Shown: one piece after another, positions 24,453 to 32,849 of the stretch
Layout of the letters: every line of letters starts with the position of its first letter
How positions within the stretch are numbered: the stretch's first letter is position 1
NCBI RefSeq assembly: GCF_018372875.1
Contig: NZ_JAHAIF010000003.1
Location: 1 to 64,000 of the forward strand
DNA from: Clostridium sp.
GTDB lineage: Bacteria; Bacillota; Clostridia; Clostridiales; Clostridiaceae
Length of the DNA stretch: 64,000 nucleotides
Direction: 5' to 3'
Position numbers and translations under genes: made by a program
The notes under the pieces: model-generated
The model's input: the letters and a program-made list of their open reading frames with translations, nothing else
Told to the model about the DNA's origin: nothing
Databases searched by the model: none

Positions 24453-25586
24453 ATGAAGCACTTAATTGAAAAAAGAAATTCAGCTTTAGCAAGAATTGAA
24501 GAAATTTTAGCTCTAGTTGAAGAAGAAAAAAGACCTTTAACTGATGAAGAAAAAGCAGAACTAGAAGCTTTAAAAGCAGAAGTTGAAGAGATAAATTCAC
24601 AAGAAAAAATGGTTGAAGAAGCTAGAGCTTTAGAACCAGTAAAAGAAACTCAAGAAGAAATAAATAAAAGTGAGGTAACAGAAGTTATGGAAAAGAGAGA
24701 ATTACAATTACAAGAAGAAAGAGCATTTGAAAATGCAATAAGAAATGGAGAAATCAGAAACCTACAAGCTGGAGATAATGGCTCATTAATTCCTGAAACT
24801 GTATCAGAAAGAATAGTAGCAAAAGTTAAAGAAATATCTCCATTATTAGCTGAATGTCAAATGGTAAATGTTAAAGGTAACTACAGAGTTATCAAAGAAA
24901 CATCAGCTACAGAAGCTAACTATGTAGAAGAAGGTTCAGCATTTACTGGAGCAGATACAACTTTCGAAGCAGTAGTATTAAAGAGCTATGTAATAGGAGC
25001 TTTAGTTAAAGTATCAAACTCTTTAATCAACAACACTGAATTAGACATAATTGGTTATGTTGTAGATAGACTTGCAAGAGCTATAGCTGAGAAGTTAGAA
25101 AAAGAAATCTTAGTTGGAACAGTTGGTAAAATAGCTGGTATCAGCACTACTAATAACATTGTAAATTGTGCTGGTGATGATATTGCTATAGATGACCTTA
25201 TAGACTTACAAAATGCAGTATATGCTAGACCTGAAGAAACTATGTTTATAGTATCAAGAGAAACATTTGGTAAAATCAGAAAGATGAAGGATGCAGTTGG
25301 ACAACCATATCTATGTGCAGATGCTTCAAGAGGGTTTGCTAATACTTTATTTGGTGCAAGAGTAGTAGTATCAGATATGTTAACTGGTGAAGCTCTAGGT
25401 TACTTAGTAGACCCAAAAGCAGTTGTAGTTAAATTTGCTAAAGAAGTAGAAGTAAAAGTATTAAATGAAAAGTTTGCAGATGTATATGCTACTGGGGTAA
25501 TTGGTTATGTTGAAGCTGATGCTACTATAGAAAATGACCAAAAGTGTGCAGTATTAAAAGCTAAAGCTTCTATGAGAAGAAAATAG
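24453..25586 (+). CDS. Major capsid protein, HK97 fold
   Basis: The 377-aa protein has an N-terminal coiled-coil delta domain (about 1-100, Glu-rich) that is expected to act as scaffold and be removed by the protease. The HK97 fold follows (about 105-377; SLIPETVSERIVAKVKEISPLLAECQM, later GFANTLFGARVVVSD). Length and position directly after the protease are standard. GGAGG precedes the ATG. Confidence 0.93.
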   Translation: MKHLIEKRNSALARIEEILALVEEEKRPLTDEEKAELEALKAEVEEINSQEKMVEEARALEPVKETQEEINKSEVTEVMEKRELQLQEERAFENAIRNGEIRNLQAGDNGSLIPETVSERIVAKVKEISPLLAECQMVNVKGNYRVIKETSATEANYVEEGSAFTGADTTFEAVVLKSYVIGALVKVSNSLINNTELDIIGYVVDRLARAIAEKLEKEILVGTVGKIAGISTTNNIVNCAGDDIAIDDLIDLQNAVYARPEETMFIVSRETFGKIRKMKDAVGQPYLCADASRGFANTLFGARVVVSDMLTGEALGYLVDPKAVVVKFAKEVEVKVLNEKFADVYATGVIGYVEADATIENDQKCAVLKAKASMRRK

Positions 25587-25597
25587 TATTGAAATAT

Positions 25598-25625
25598 GAG
25601 AAGGAAGTTTAGGTACTTCCTTCTT
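25598..25625 (+). terminator. Terminator after the capsid gene
   Basis: GAGAAGGAAGT (25598-25608) pairs with ACTTCCTTCTT (from 25615). The short T run makes it possibly leaky, allowing tail genes to be read at lower level. Confidence 0.65.
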
Positions 25626-25652
25626 TAGGTTAAAAAGGAGGTAGTTTAGGTT

Positions 25653-25964
25653 ATGAATGATACTAAGGCTACTATTGAAAAGTTTGAGATTGACTTAAAC
25701 GAACTCAAAGAATTTTTAAATATCTATGATAATTCTGATGATACTTTACTAAACTCATTAGTGTTTGCTGGAAAGCAGTATATAAAAGATTATACTGGAT
25801 TAACTGAAGAAGAAATGGTTGAAAAGAAAGAAAGCTTAAAAATTGCTTTATTCTTAATAGTAAGTGATTTATATGATAATAGAGGACAACAATCACTACA
25901 AAATAAACGAAACACTATGCTTACAAGTATATTAGATATGTATTGTAAGAACTATCTTCATTAG
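25653..25964 (+). CDS. Head-tail connector, gp6-like
   Basis: The 103-aa helical protein matches phage gp6-like connectors: ELKEFLNIYDNSDDTLLNSLVFAGKQYIKDYTG at the N terminus and a helix LKIALFLIVSDLYDNRG. It would ring the portal. AGGAGG precedes the ATG, and the next gene begins 12 bases after its stop. Confidence 0.8.
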   Translation: MNDTKATIEKFEIDLNELKEFLNIYDNSDDTLLNSLVFAGKQYIKDYTGLTEEEMVEKKESLKIALFLIVSDLYDNRGQQSLQNKRNTMLTSILDMYCKNYLH

Positions 25965-25976
25965 GAGGTACTTGAT

Positions 25977-26309
25977 ATGTTTTCAATGAGTGCTGGAGAG
26001 TTCAGGCATAAGATAACAATATTAAGACCTACTATTGGTAAAGATGAAGACAATATACCAGCAGAGAAGTTGGAAGAGTTATTTATAACTAAAGCTAAGG
26101 TTACAAATGTAAGAGGTAGTGAGCTTAGAGTTGGTGATGGCAATGTCTATAAACAAGAAAAGAGAGTTCATTTTAGAGTAGTAAGAAATAAGCCTATAAA
26201 GCAAAATGATGTTGTATTGTTCAATGGTCAAAAGTTTAATATTACTTATGTAAACAATATTGAAGAAATGAATAGATACTATGAAATCAAAATGGAGCTT
26301 GTTGAATAA
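25977..26309 (+). CDS. Head-tail adaptor / head closure protein
   Basis: The 110-aa beta-rich protein fits the SPP1 gp16-like head closure family: MSAGEFRHKITILRPT at the N terminus, a central AKVTNVRGSEL, and a C-terminal KFNITYVNNIEEMNRYYEIKMELVE. AGGAGG precedes ATG 25977. The TAA stop overlaps the next ATG. Confidence 0.8.
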   Translation: MFSMSAGEFRHKITILRPTIGKDEDNIPAEKLEELFITKAKVTNVRGSELRVGDGNVYKQEKRVHFRVVRNKPIKQNDVVLFNGQKFNITYVNNIEEMNRYYEIKMELVE

Positions 26310-26731
26310 TGAGTTTAGAGTTTGATGGATGGGAAGATATTCAAAAGACAATAGATTCATTAGGTGATGTAGGAAAGAAAATTAATACTACTGCATTTAA
26401 GAACTCACTTAAAGAAGGATTGAAGATAGTACAAGATAAAGCACCTAAGGCAAAAGATGGTTCTACAAATGGAGCTGAAAAGCTTAGAGTTGGTAAAATT
26501 AAGAGATATAAATCAGGTTCTATATGGGGTGGAATTGGTATTGATAAGACCAATTGGGAAGCGACAAAACACTTATATTTTCATCATTATGGATATGAAC
26601 ATTATAAGAATGGCAAAAGAATCACTCCACATACTGGCTGGATGGATGAAGCAACCAAAGCAAGTGAAGAAGTTGTATTAGGTAGTTTAGAAAAGAATGT
26701 CTTAGAAGAATTAGATAAGATATTGAAATAA
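26309..26731 (+). CDS. HK97 gp10-like tail completion protein
   Basis: The 140-aa protein has the family pattern: FKNSLKEGLKIVQDKAPKAKDGSTNGAEKLRVG, then a beta region ending HLYFHHYGYEHYKNG..PHTGWMDEA. It joins head to tail. It is translationally coupled upstream and downstream. Confidence 0.85.
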   Translation: MSLEFDGWEDIQKTIDSLGDVGKKINTTAFKNSLKEGLKIVQDKAPKAKDGSTNGAEKLRVGKIKRYKSGSIWGGIGIDKTNWEATKHLYFHHYGYEHYKNGKRITPHTGWMDEATKASEEVVLGSLEKNVLEELDKILK

Positions 26732-26741
26732 GGTGATACTT

Positions 26742-27068
26742 ATGGAAGAAAAATTAATAAGAGCTTTAGAAGTTACTGGATTGCCAGTGTATGCACTAGA
26801 GCGACCTGAAACAATAAAGAATTGTATAGTTTATAAGTATTCAGAAGCAAATGAGTCATACTCAGATGATGAAGCAGATGTAGAAAAATATACAATCTAT
26901 GTAAATCTATATTGTGAATCAGGGTTAAATAAATATAAAAATTTAATAAAACAATCAATGAAAAGTGAAGGTTTTGGATTAGAGTACATAGCTCCAGCTC
27001 ATAAGAGTAAAGAGTTAGCTACTATTCAACAAGCCTTCACTTTTTATTATGTACAAAAAAATATATAA
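26742..27068 (+). CDS. Tail terminator-type protein
   Basis: The 108-aa protein occupies the tail terminator slot and shows its pattern: start EEKLIRALEVTGLPVYALERP, strand CIVYKYSEANESY, then an alpha/beta C-terminal part. ATG 26742 is well placed after AGGTGAT; a GTG at 26733 overlaps it. Assignment comes mainly from position. Confidence 0.65.
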   Translation: MEEKLIRALEVTGLPVYALERPETIKNCIVYKYSEANESYSDDEADVEKYTIYVNLYCESGLNKYKNLIKQSMKSEGFGLEYIAPAHKSKELATIQQAFTFYYVQKNI

Positions 27069-27084
27069 AGCGAGGTAAAAAATT

Positions 27085-27690
27085 ATGGCTAATAGAGTAG
27101 TTGGATTAAAAAATATCCATATTGCAAAACTAGGTTCTAATGGTCAATATGAAGCACCAATAAAACTAGTTGGAGCTAAGTCAGTTAAGACTACAAACGA
27201 AAGTTCAGAAGTAGCTTTTTATAGCGATGATGTTTTAGATGTATATCAAAATGCTTTAAGTGCAATGTCAATAGAAGTTGAAATGGCTTACTTAACACCT
27301 GAGATAGAATCACTTTTAACTGGTAAAGAAATAACTTCAAATGGAGCAATGGTAACTGGAACTTCAGATACACAAGCTACAGTTTCATTTTTATATGAGA
27401 TGTCTACACTAGAGAAACCAATAAGAAGATGTTTATATGAGGTAATTTTAACTAAATCAGAAAGTGAAGCAACTACTAAAACAGATTCAGTAGAAGAAAA
27501 GACAATTAAATTAGTAGGTAAGGCAAAGCCAAGAGCAATTGATGGAAAGTTTGATATAGTAATGGATGCTAATCATATTCCTGATGGAACTGATACACAA
27601 TTCAAAGAAGCATTTGACAAATTCTTCACTGGTGTATTACTACCTAATGGAACTTTTTCACCAGCTCCAGTGGTATTAAAAAGTAAATAA
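27085..27690 (+). CDS. Major tail protein, phi13 family
   Basis: The 201-aa tail-tube protein begins VGLKNIHIAKL, with SAMSIEVEMAYLTPEIESLLTGKE in the middle and the common KFDIVMDANHIPDGTD near the end. AGCGAGG precedes the ATG. A terminator follows. Confidence 0.88.
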   Translation: MANRVVGLKNIHIAKLGSNGQYEAPIKLVGAKSVKTTNESSEVAFYSDDVLDVYQNALSAMSIEVEMAYLTPEIESLLTGKEITSNGAMVTGTSDTQATVSFLYEMSTLEKPIRRCLYEVILTKSESEATTKTDSVEEKTIKLVGKAKPRAIDGKFDIVMDANHIPDGTDTQFKEAFDKFFTGVLLPNGTFSPAPVVLKSK

Positions 27691-27699
27691 ATAAACATT

Positions 27700-27733
27700 A
27701 AAAGAATCACTCTTATTGGGTGGTTCTTTATTT
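27700..27733 (+). terminator. Terminator after the tail-tube gene
   Basis: TAAAGAATCAC pairs with GTGGTTCTTTA (one wobble), followed by a T-rich stretch. Confidence 0.65.
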
Positions 27734-27768
27734 TAAATTTGAATAGTTAGATTAAAGGAGATAAAAAT

Positions 27769-28104
27769 ATGGCAAGTTTTAACTTAAATAAGGTTGTTTT
27801 AGAATTAGAAATAGGTGAGGAAGATTATATAGCAACAGTAGATATAAAGACAGTTGCTCACTATAAAAAAGAAAATAAATCTTCATTCTTACAAGATATT
27901 CAAAAAGTAGGAGAAATGGATGAAGAAGTTATTATAAAGCTATTAGGTTCTATTGTTAGAAAGAGTGAAAAGAGTAATCCAGTAGGAGCTAAATTCTTTG
28001 AGCAATATAATCCACTAGCAGTAATTGAAATGTTTACTCCAGTATTAGTTGAGGTGCTAGGATTAAATATGCCTGAAGCAACAAATGAAACTGAAAAAAA
28101 GTAG
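27769..28104 (+). CDS. Tail assembly chaperone gpG
   Basis: The 111-aa product is the unshifted chaperone of the tail tube/tape-measure complex. It is small, acidic and helical, located between tail tube and tape measure as in lambda-like siphoviruses. It ends at TAG 28102 immediately after the slippery heptamer. A ribosome binding site AAAGGAG precedes the ATG. Confidence 0.8.
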   Translation: MASFNLNKVVLELEIGEEDYIATVDIKTVAHYKKENKSSFLQDIQKVGEMDEEVIIKLLGSIVRKSEKSNPVGAKFFEQYNPLAVIEMFTPVLVEVLGLNMPEATNETEKK

Positions 28105-28334
28105 ATAATTCTAGCAAAGATGATATTGATTTAGATTATTTATATTATATTGCAACAACAATGTTGGGATGGACAGAAGAGCAATTTTATAGTTCTAGTC
28201 TAAAACATATTATGAAGCAGATTAATATTCATATGAAAGTTAATAATACTGATGCTAGAGATAGAGTTGAAAATAAAGAAACAAACAGTAATAAAAGGGC
28301 AGAAAATAGCCAAGTGTTTACTGTTTTAGATTAA
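27769..28334 (+). CDS. Tail assembly chaperone gpGT, made by -1 frameshift
   Basis: A -1 slip at 28095-28101 would fuse gpG to an open frame that runs without stops from 28101 to TAA 28332-28334. It adds about 77 residues, for a total of roughly 188 aa. The added part (DYLYYIATTMLGWTEEQFYSSSLKHIM) resembles gpT domains. The T frame has no ATG with a ribosome binding site of its own, supporting expression by frameshifting. Confidence 0.8.
28095..28101 (+). promoter_or_regulatory. Slippery heptamer A AAA AAG
   Basis: The heptamer is in the correct phase (X XXY YYZ) one codon before the gpG stop. It allows -1 frameshifting into the gpT frame. Confidence 0.8.
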
Positions 28335-28344
28335 ATATAAAGAG

Positions 28345-28391
28345 AGGGAAAAAGGTTTCTTGATTGAAGCTTTTTTCCCTTATTTTTTTAT
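28345..28391 (+). terminator. Terminator before the tape-measure gene
   Basis: AGGGAAAAAGG (28345-28355) pairs with CTTTTTTCCCT (28370-28380), followed by a T run. Confidence 0.75.
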
Positions 28392-28415
28392 TTTAAGAAA
28401 GGAGATAGAGATATT

Positions 28416-31052
28416 ATGGCAGAACGTACTTTGCAAGTCAGAATTGGAGTTAATGCTGGTTCGGCAGAAAGTCAATTAAAGGCTCTAAATGTTAATATCA
28501 AAAATACAAAAAGTGAGTTTGATAAAGCTGGAGCTGGTATAAAGGACTTTGAAAAGACTACTGATGGAGCAAAAGCTAAGATTAGTGCTTTAGGTGACCA
28601 ATTAAAGGCTCAAGCTCAAAAAGTAGAAATACTTAAGAAGCAAATAAAAGAAGCAGAAGAAGTATTAAAAACAAGTAACCAAGCTTATGAAAATCAAAAG
28701 CAAAAAGTAGCTGATTTAAACTCAAAATTAGAACAAGCTAAAAAGACTTATGGTGAAAATTCTAAGGAAGTAAAGGCTTTATCAAAAGAGCTTAAAGAAG
28801 CTGAAAAAAGTTTACAATCCAAAGAAAAAGCAGTTATATCAGCAGATAATAAATTAGTTAACTTGGGTACTCAACTTAACAATACTGAATCTGATATGAG
28901 AAAGCTTAAATCAGAAATTGAAGATACAGAACAATCATTAAAAACTATGAGCTTTGATAAAGTTGGAGAGAAACTTTCAAATGTAGGAAGTCAACTTACT
29001 TCAGTAGGAGATAAACTTAAAGGTTTTGGTACTAAGTTAATGATTGGAGTAACTGCACCATTATTAGGTGTAGCAAGTGCTGGTGTAGAATCTTTTTCTA
29101 ATATAGGAGAAAGTTTAAATGTACTTGAATCAATCTATGGTGAAGCTACAAAGAAATTAGTAGGTTATAATGAAGAACTAGTTAATTCTCATGGTTTAAG
29201 TGAGGAAGCTTATTATAAATCAATGAGTTCATTTGGAGCAATGCTTCAAGGAAATACTAAAATTTCAAAAGAAGAATTATCAAAACTAACCGATACATTA
29301 GTTAAAAGAAGTTCGGATTTAACTTCATTCTTCAATGCCAATCAAGACAAGGTTCAAGAAGATATTCAAAGTATTTTAAAAGGAAACTATGCAGTTGCAG
29401 ATAACTATGGTGTTCTGATGAATGTTGGAATATTAGAAGATTATGCTAGTAGCATAGGTAAGGTTTGGAAGGAACTTGACCAAGAAGAGAAGTCTTTAAT
29501 GGGGGTTCAATATTTCTTAGAGAAAACTAATATTGCTTCAGGAGATTTTGAAAAAACTAATGATGGATGGGCAAATAGTATAAGAAGATTACAAGCAACA
29601 CTTAAAAACTTATCTAAAATATTTGGTGAAGTATTACTACCTATTTTAGAACCATTACTATCTAAATTTACTGACTTTGTAACTAAGTTAGGAAAGATGG
29701 ATGAAAAGACAAAGAAAACAGTTGTTATGTTTTCAGTAATTGCTATGATAATACCACCTATCATTGTGGTACTAGGAATATTAATTTCTTCAATAGGTTC
29801 TATTGTGGGAGCTTTTGGAGCATTATCAACTGCTATTGCAACTGCTGGAGGATTAGGAGCTTTCTTTACTGCTTCAATATTGCCAGTTATAGGAGTTATC
29901 TTAGGAGTTATAGGAGCAATAGTATTATTAGTAGAAGCAGTAAAGTCTAATTTTGAAGGGATTAAAGAAGCATTAGGAAATTTAAAAACTTCTTTTGATG
30001 AAAATTTAGCACCTATGAAAGATGCCTTTATGGGTGTATGGCAAAGTATGCAAGAAGCTTATACTAATATTATTCAACCACTATTTATGGCTCTAGGTGA
30101 GTTCATACAAGTTGTTATACAGTTCATAGCTGATATAATGCCTGGAATTTCAACTGCATTTCAAATTGTATGTGATGTATTAAAAACTATTTGGGAGTCA
30201 GTAGGAGCACCAGTTTTCGAATTTATTGTTGAAGTTGTGGGAATGGTTGTTGAGTGGTTTAAGCAATATGCACCACAAATTGCAGAAGTATTCAATTCAG
30301 TAATGGATTCAATGAAAAGATTTTGGGATAATGTTGGTAAACCATTATGGGATATTATTAAAGTGATTATTGAAGGTGTAATTAATGCTCTAAGACCTAT
30401 AATATCTTCACTATTAAAAACTTGTGGTACTGTTTTTGAAGGTATTAAAAGTGTGTGGGATAATGTCTTAAAACCAGTATGGGATGCAATTGTAGAAGTT
30501 GTTGGATGGGTACTGGAGAAAGTAAAACCACATATGGATACTTTTAAGAGTTGTATTGAGGGAGCTATGAATTTTGTGCTTAAACCTATTCAATGGGTAA
30601 TTGATAAGTTTGAAACTTTATTTGGATGGATTGGTAAAGTAGGAGGTAAGGTTGGTGGATTCTTAAGTAAGTTTAATCCATTTAAAAGTAAGAGTTTAGA
30701 CCTAGGAGTTAGCATAGATACTTCAGGGGTTCAAGAATTTAATAATATGGCTTTAAGTGGTCAATATTATAATTCTAGAACTCCAAGAGCTGGTGAAGTT
30801 AATGATTTTATTAGTAGAAAAAGTAATAAAGTAGAAGATGATTCAACAAAAGAATTATTAGCTTCTATGAATACTCAAAATAGAATTTTAACCAAGATGT
30901 TGGAAGCTTTAGTAGCAGAGAGAACTACAGTTGTAGATAATACTATTAATTTAGATGGTAGAGCCATAGCAAAGGGAACTGCAAGATTTATGGAAAAAGA
31001 AATTAGTAATCTAAACAAGAGAACTAATAGGTTAAGTGGATTAGCTTATTAA
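28416..31052 (+). CDS. Tape-measure protein
   Basis: The 878-aa protein sets tail length. It has a long N-terminal coiled coil (about 15-190, Lys/Glu/Gln-rich heptads), a conserved tape-measure core (about 215-400; LTKLTDTLVKRSSDLTSFFN-type) and hydrophobic segments (about 435-510). Trp-containing helical repeats of the form VWDNVLKPVWDAI lie between about 545 and 745. At about 1.5 A per residue it implies a tail of roughly 130 nm, hence a siphovirus. AAAGGAG precedes the ATG. It is the last recognisable structural gene. Confidence 0.92.
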   Translation: MAERTLQVRIGVNAGSAESQLKALNVNIKNTKSEFDKAGAGIKDFEKTTDGAKAKISALGDQLKAQAQKVEILKKQIKEAEEVLKTSNQAYENQKQKVADLNSKLEQAKKTYGENSKEVKALSKELKEAEKSLQSKEKAVISADNKLVNLGTQLNNTESDMRKLKSEIEDTEQSLKTMSFDKVGEKLSNVGSQLTSVGDKLKGFGTKLMIGVTAPLLGVASAGVESFSNIGESLNVLESIYGEATKKLVGYNEELVNSHGLSEEAYYKSMSSFGAMLQGNTKISKEELSKLTDTLVKRSSDLTSFFNANQDKVQEDIQSILKGNYAVADNYGVLMNVGILEDYASSIGKVWKELDQEEKSLMGVQYFLEKTNIASGDFEKTNDGWANSIRRLQATLKNLSKIFGEVLLPILEPLLSKFTDFVTKLGKMDEKTKKTVVMFSVIAMIIPPIIVVLGILISSIGSIVGAFGALSTAIATAGGLGAFFTASILPVIGVILGVIGAIVLLVEAVKSNFEGIKEALGNLKTSFDENLAPMKDAFMGVWQSMQEAYTNIIQPLFMALGEFIQVVIQFIADIMPGISTAFQIVCDVLKTIWESVGAPVFEFIVEVVGMVVEWFKQYAPQIAEVFNSVMDSMKRFWDNVGKPLWDIIKVIIEGVINALRPIISSLLKTCGTVFEGIKSVWDNVLKPVWDAIVEVVGWVLEKVKPHMDTFKSCIEGAMNFVLKPIQWVIDKFETLFGWIGKVGGKVGGFLSKFNPFKSKSLDLGVSIDTSGVQEFNNMALSGQYYNSRTPRAGEVNDFISRKSNKVEDDSTKELLASMNTQNRILTKMLEALVAERTTVVDNTINLDGRAIAKGTARFMEKEISNLNKRTNRLSGLAY

Positions 31053-31058
31053 TCATTG

Positions 31059-31098
31059 AGGGATATATGACTAAAATGTTATATATCCCTTATTTTTT
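31059..31098 (+). terminator. Terminator of the structural operon
   Basis: AGGGATATAT (31059-31068) pairs with ATATATCCCT (31081-31090), followed by TATTTTTT. Late transcription ends here, where tail-tip genes would normally continue. Confidence 0.8.
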
Positions 31099-31145
31099 AC
31101 CATATTATGTTATAATTGGATTAGTAATTTTTTAGGGGTGATACA

Positions 31146-32012
31146 ATGAAAGAGAAGTGGTTATACGATATGACTGATGCAGAAAATGCAATGAAGTCAT
31201 TAAGTAAATTCTTAAACATAGGAAAAAGAGAATTATTCAGATTTATGTTTACAAGAGCTAATGAAGATATTATAGATTATGATAAATTTTATGAAGAACT
31301 TATTGAGGAATTTGATATAGATATAGACAAGCTATCTATTGATAATATTGAGATTAAATCTATTCATGTAACTACTGGAAGTGACAATGGATATTCGATA
31401 AAAGAAAAAGGATTATTGAATCTTCAAGAAGCATTGACACAAGATACACCATTAAGAAATTTTTTACTTAAAAGAGATATAAGAATTGATGTTGAAAATA
31501 AATTGCTCTACTTTAGAGATAAGAAATTACTTATAGTAGATGATACAAGTGGTCACAAAGATAATAAAAATTATGTTTATAATAAGTTGTATAAGGATTG
31601 TGAAGTTAATGGATTTGCTTGTGATGAAGCACCATTAGAATATGGAGGGGATGTAGCTAATAGACCTGAGTTTTTTTATAATCTTGGTATAATGTTAAGA
31701 TATAGAACTCTTGAAGAAGAGTGGAAGATGGAGAATAGACAATGTTATATAGTTGAATATAAATATCCACATGAAAAGTTAGCATGGTTCACACTAATTT
31801 TAAATAATGAAGATGAAGATGAAATAGAAGAAGATAGGGAATGTTATGTTAAAGCATGGCTCATAAGACAATCTATGACAGTATTAGTATATGATATCAA
31901 GAGATGGGGAAAGCCTGAGATAATATCTTATTTAAAACTAAGTGAAAATATACCAAGTCATGACATTATAAATGTTATAGATGCAACTGAAGAACGAGAT
32001 AGCTTAAGATAG
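31146..32012 (+). CDS. Unknown protein, 288 aa, possible accessory gene
   Basis: The protein is acidic with no phage structural signature. Residues about 75-105 (SIHVTTGSDNGYSIKEKGLLNLQEAL) recall the H-x-T..I..GL pattern of ADP-ribosyltransferase-like folds, but the match is weak. GGGGTG precedes ATG 31146, and the gene has its own flanking terminators. Position between the end of the tail operon and the attachment site is typical for morons or defence cargo. No function is assigned. Confidence 0.6.
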   Translation: MKEKWLYDMTDAENAMKSLSKFLNIGKRELFRFMFTRANEDIIDYDKFYEELIEEFDIDIDKLSIDNIEIKSIHVTTGSDNGYSIKEKGLLNLQEALTQDTPLRNFLLKRDIRIDVENKLLYFRDKKLLIVDDTSGHKDNKNYVYNKLYKDCEVNGFACDEAPLEYGGDVANRPEFFYNLGIMLRYRTLEEEWKMENRQCYIVEYKYPHEKLAWFTLILNNEDEDEIEEDRECYVKAWLIRQSMTVLVYDIKRWGKPEIISYLKLSENIPSHDIINVIDATEERDSLR

Positions 32013-32032
32013 TCAATGACTATCTTTTTTTG
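32006..32032 (+). terminator. Terminator of the 288-aa gene
   Basis: AAGATAGTC / GACTATCTT overlaps the stop codon and is followed by seven Ts. Confidence 0.8.
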
Positions 32033-32209
32033 TGCAATTATATAAATTTTTAAACTTGAATAACTTAAAAAAGTATAAATACTAAAGCAAAGAATTTCTA
32101 GAAATTTAAAAATCAACAGAGAGCCTTTAAAGCAAGTGTTTACCTAGTATTCACCTAATTAAAACTTGGATTTCATTGATGATTTGCTTTACACATAGAA
32201 GATGTTTAT

Positions 32210-32221
32210 ACGGATAATATC
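32210..32221 (+). promoter_or_regulatory. Third copy of the ACGGATAATATC block
   Basis: These twelve bases are identical to the right block of the motif at 13586-13597. They lie 31 bp before the HNH gene start. The left block is only partly preserved. Nearby, TAAAGCAAA (about 32093) and TTTGCTTTA (about 32183) are inverted copies. Confidence 0.4.
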
Positions 32222-32252
32222 AAAAAGAAAGTTTTTAGGAGGAACTAGGTTT

Positions 32253-32696
32253 ATGAATATTAAAAATAAACATGGATTAGCTAAAAAGACTAAGTTATAT
32301 GGAAGATGGGTTATGATGAAGCAACGTTGCTATAATCCAAATAATAAAGATTATTATAATTATGGTGATAGGGGTATAAAAGTATGTGATGAATGGAGAA
32401 ATAGCTATTTGAACTTTCATAACTGGGCATATGATAATGGGTATAATGATATTCTAAGTATTGATAGAATTGATGTAAATGGTAACTATTCACCTCAGAA
32501 TTGCAGATGGGTAGATAATAACATACAAGCAAACAACAAGTCTTGTACTATTTATATAGATTATGAAGGTAAGCGTGTTACATTGACTGAATTGAGTGAT
32601 ATTACTGGTATAAAAAGAGAAACATTAGAAATGAGATACATTAGAGGAGATAGAGGAAAAAGACTTTATAGACCAGTTAGAAAAAGAGCAAGTTAA
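32253..32696 (+). CDS. HNH/AP2-type homing endonuclease-like protein
   Basis: The 147-aa protein has the pattern of free-standing phage endonucleases: LYGRWVMMKQRCYNPNNKDYYNYGDRGIKVCDEW, later LSIDRIDVNGNYSPQNCRWVD, with a C-terminal helix-turn-helix-like tail. AGGAGG at 32237-32242 supports ATG 32253 rather than an upstream start at 32202. It is the last gene before attR. Confidence 0.8.
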   Translation: MNIKNKHGLAKKTKLYGRWVMMKQRCYNPNNKDYYNYGDRGIKVCDEWRNSYLNFHNWAYDNGYNDILSIDRIDVNGNYSPQNCRWVDNNIQANNKSCTIYIDYEGKRVTLTELSDITGIKRETLEMRYIRGDRGKRLYRPVRKRAS

Positions 32697-32849
32697 ATAT
32701 TATAAGTATTGACAAAATGTAAATAAAAGTATACTATTACACCAATAAATATTTTTTGTCTAAACCTATCAATTTAGAAGAAAATACATGTTGTAATATT
32801 TTAACAAATGGCTTGAATACTATCTTTGAATAGTGTTGACTTATACAAG
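32697..32849 (+). other. Non-coding right end of the prophage
   Basis: It holds a TTGACA (around 32712) with a TATACT 15 bp downstream, a poor spacing, and a hairpin AATACTAT / ATAGTGTT (32816-32837) 12 bp from attR. The hairpin could be a recombinase arm site. Nothing else is recognised. Confidence 0.4.
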
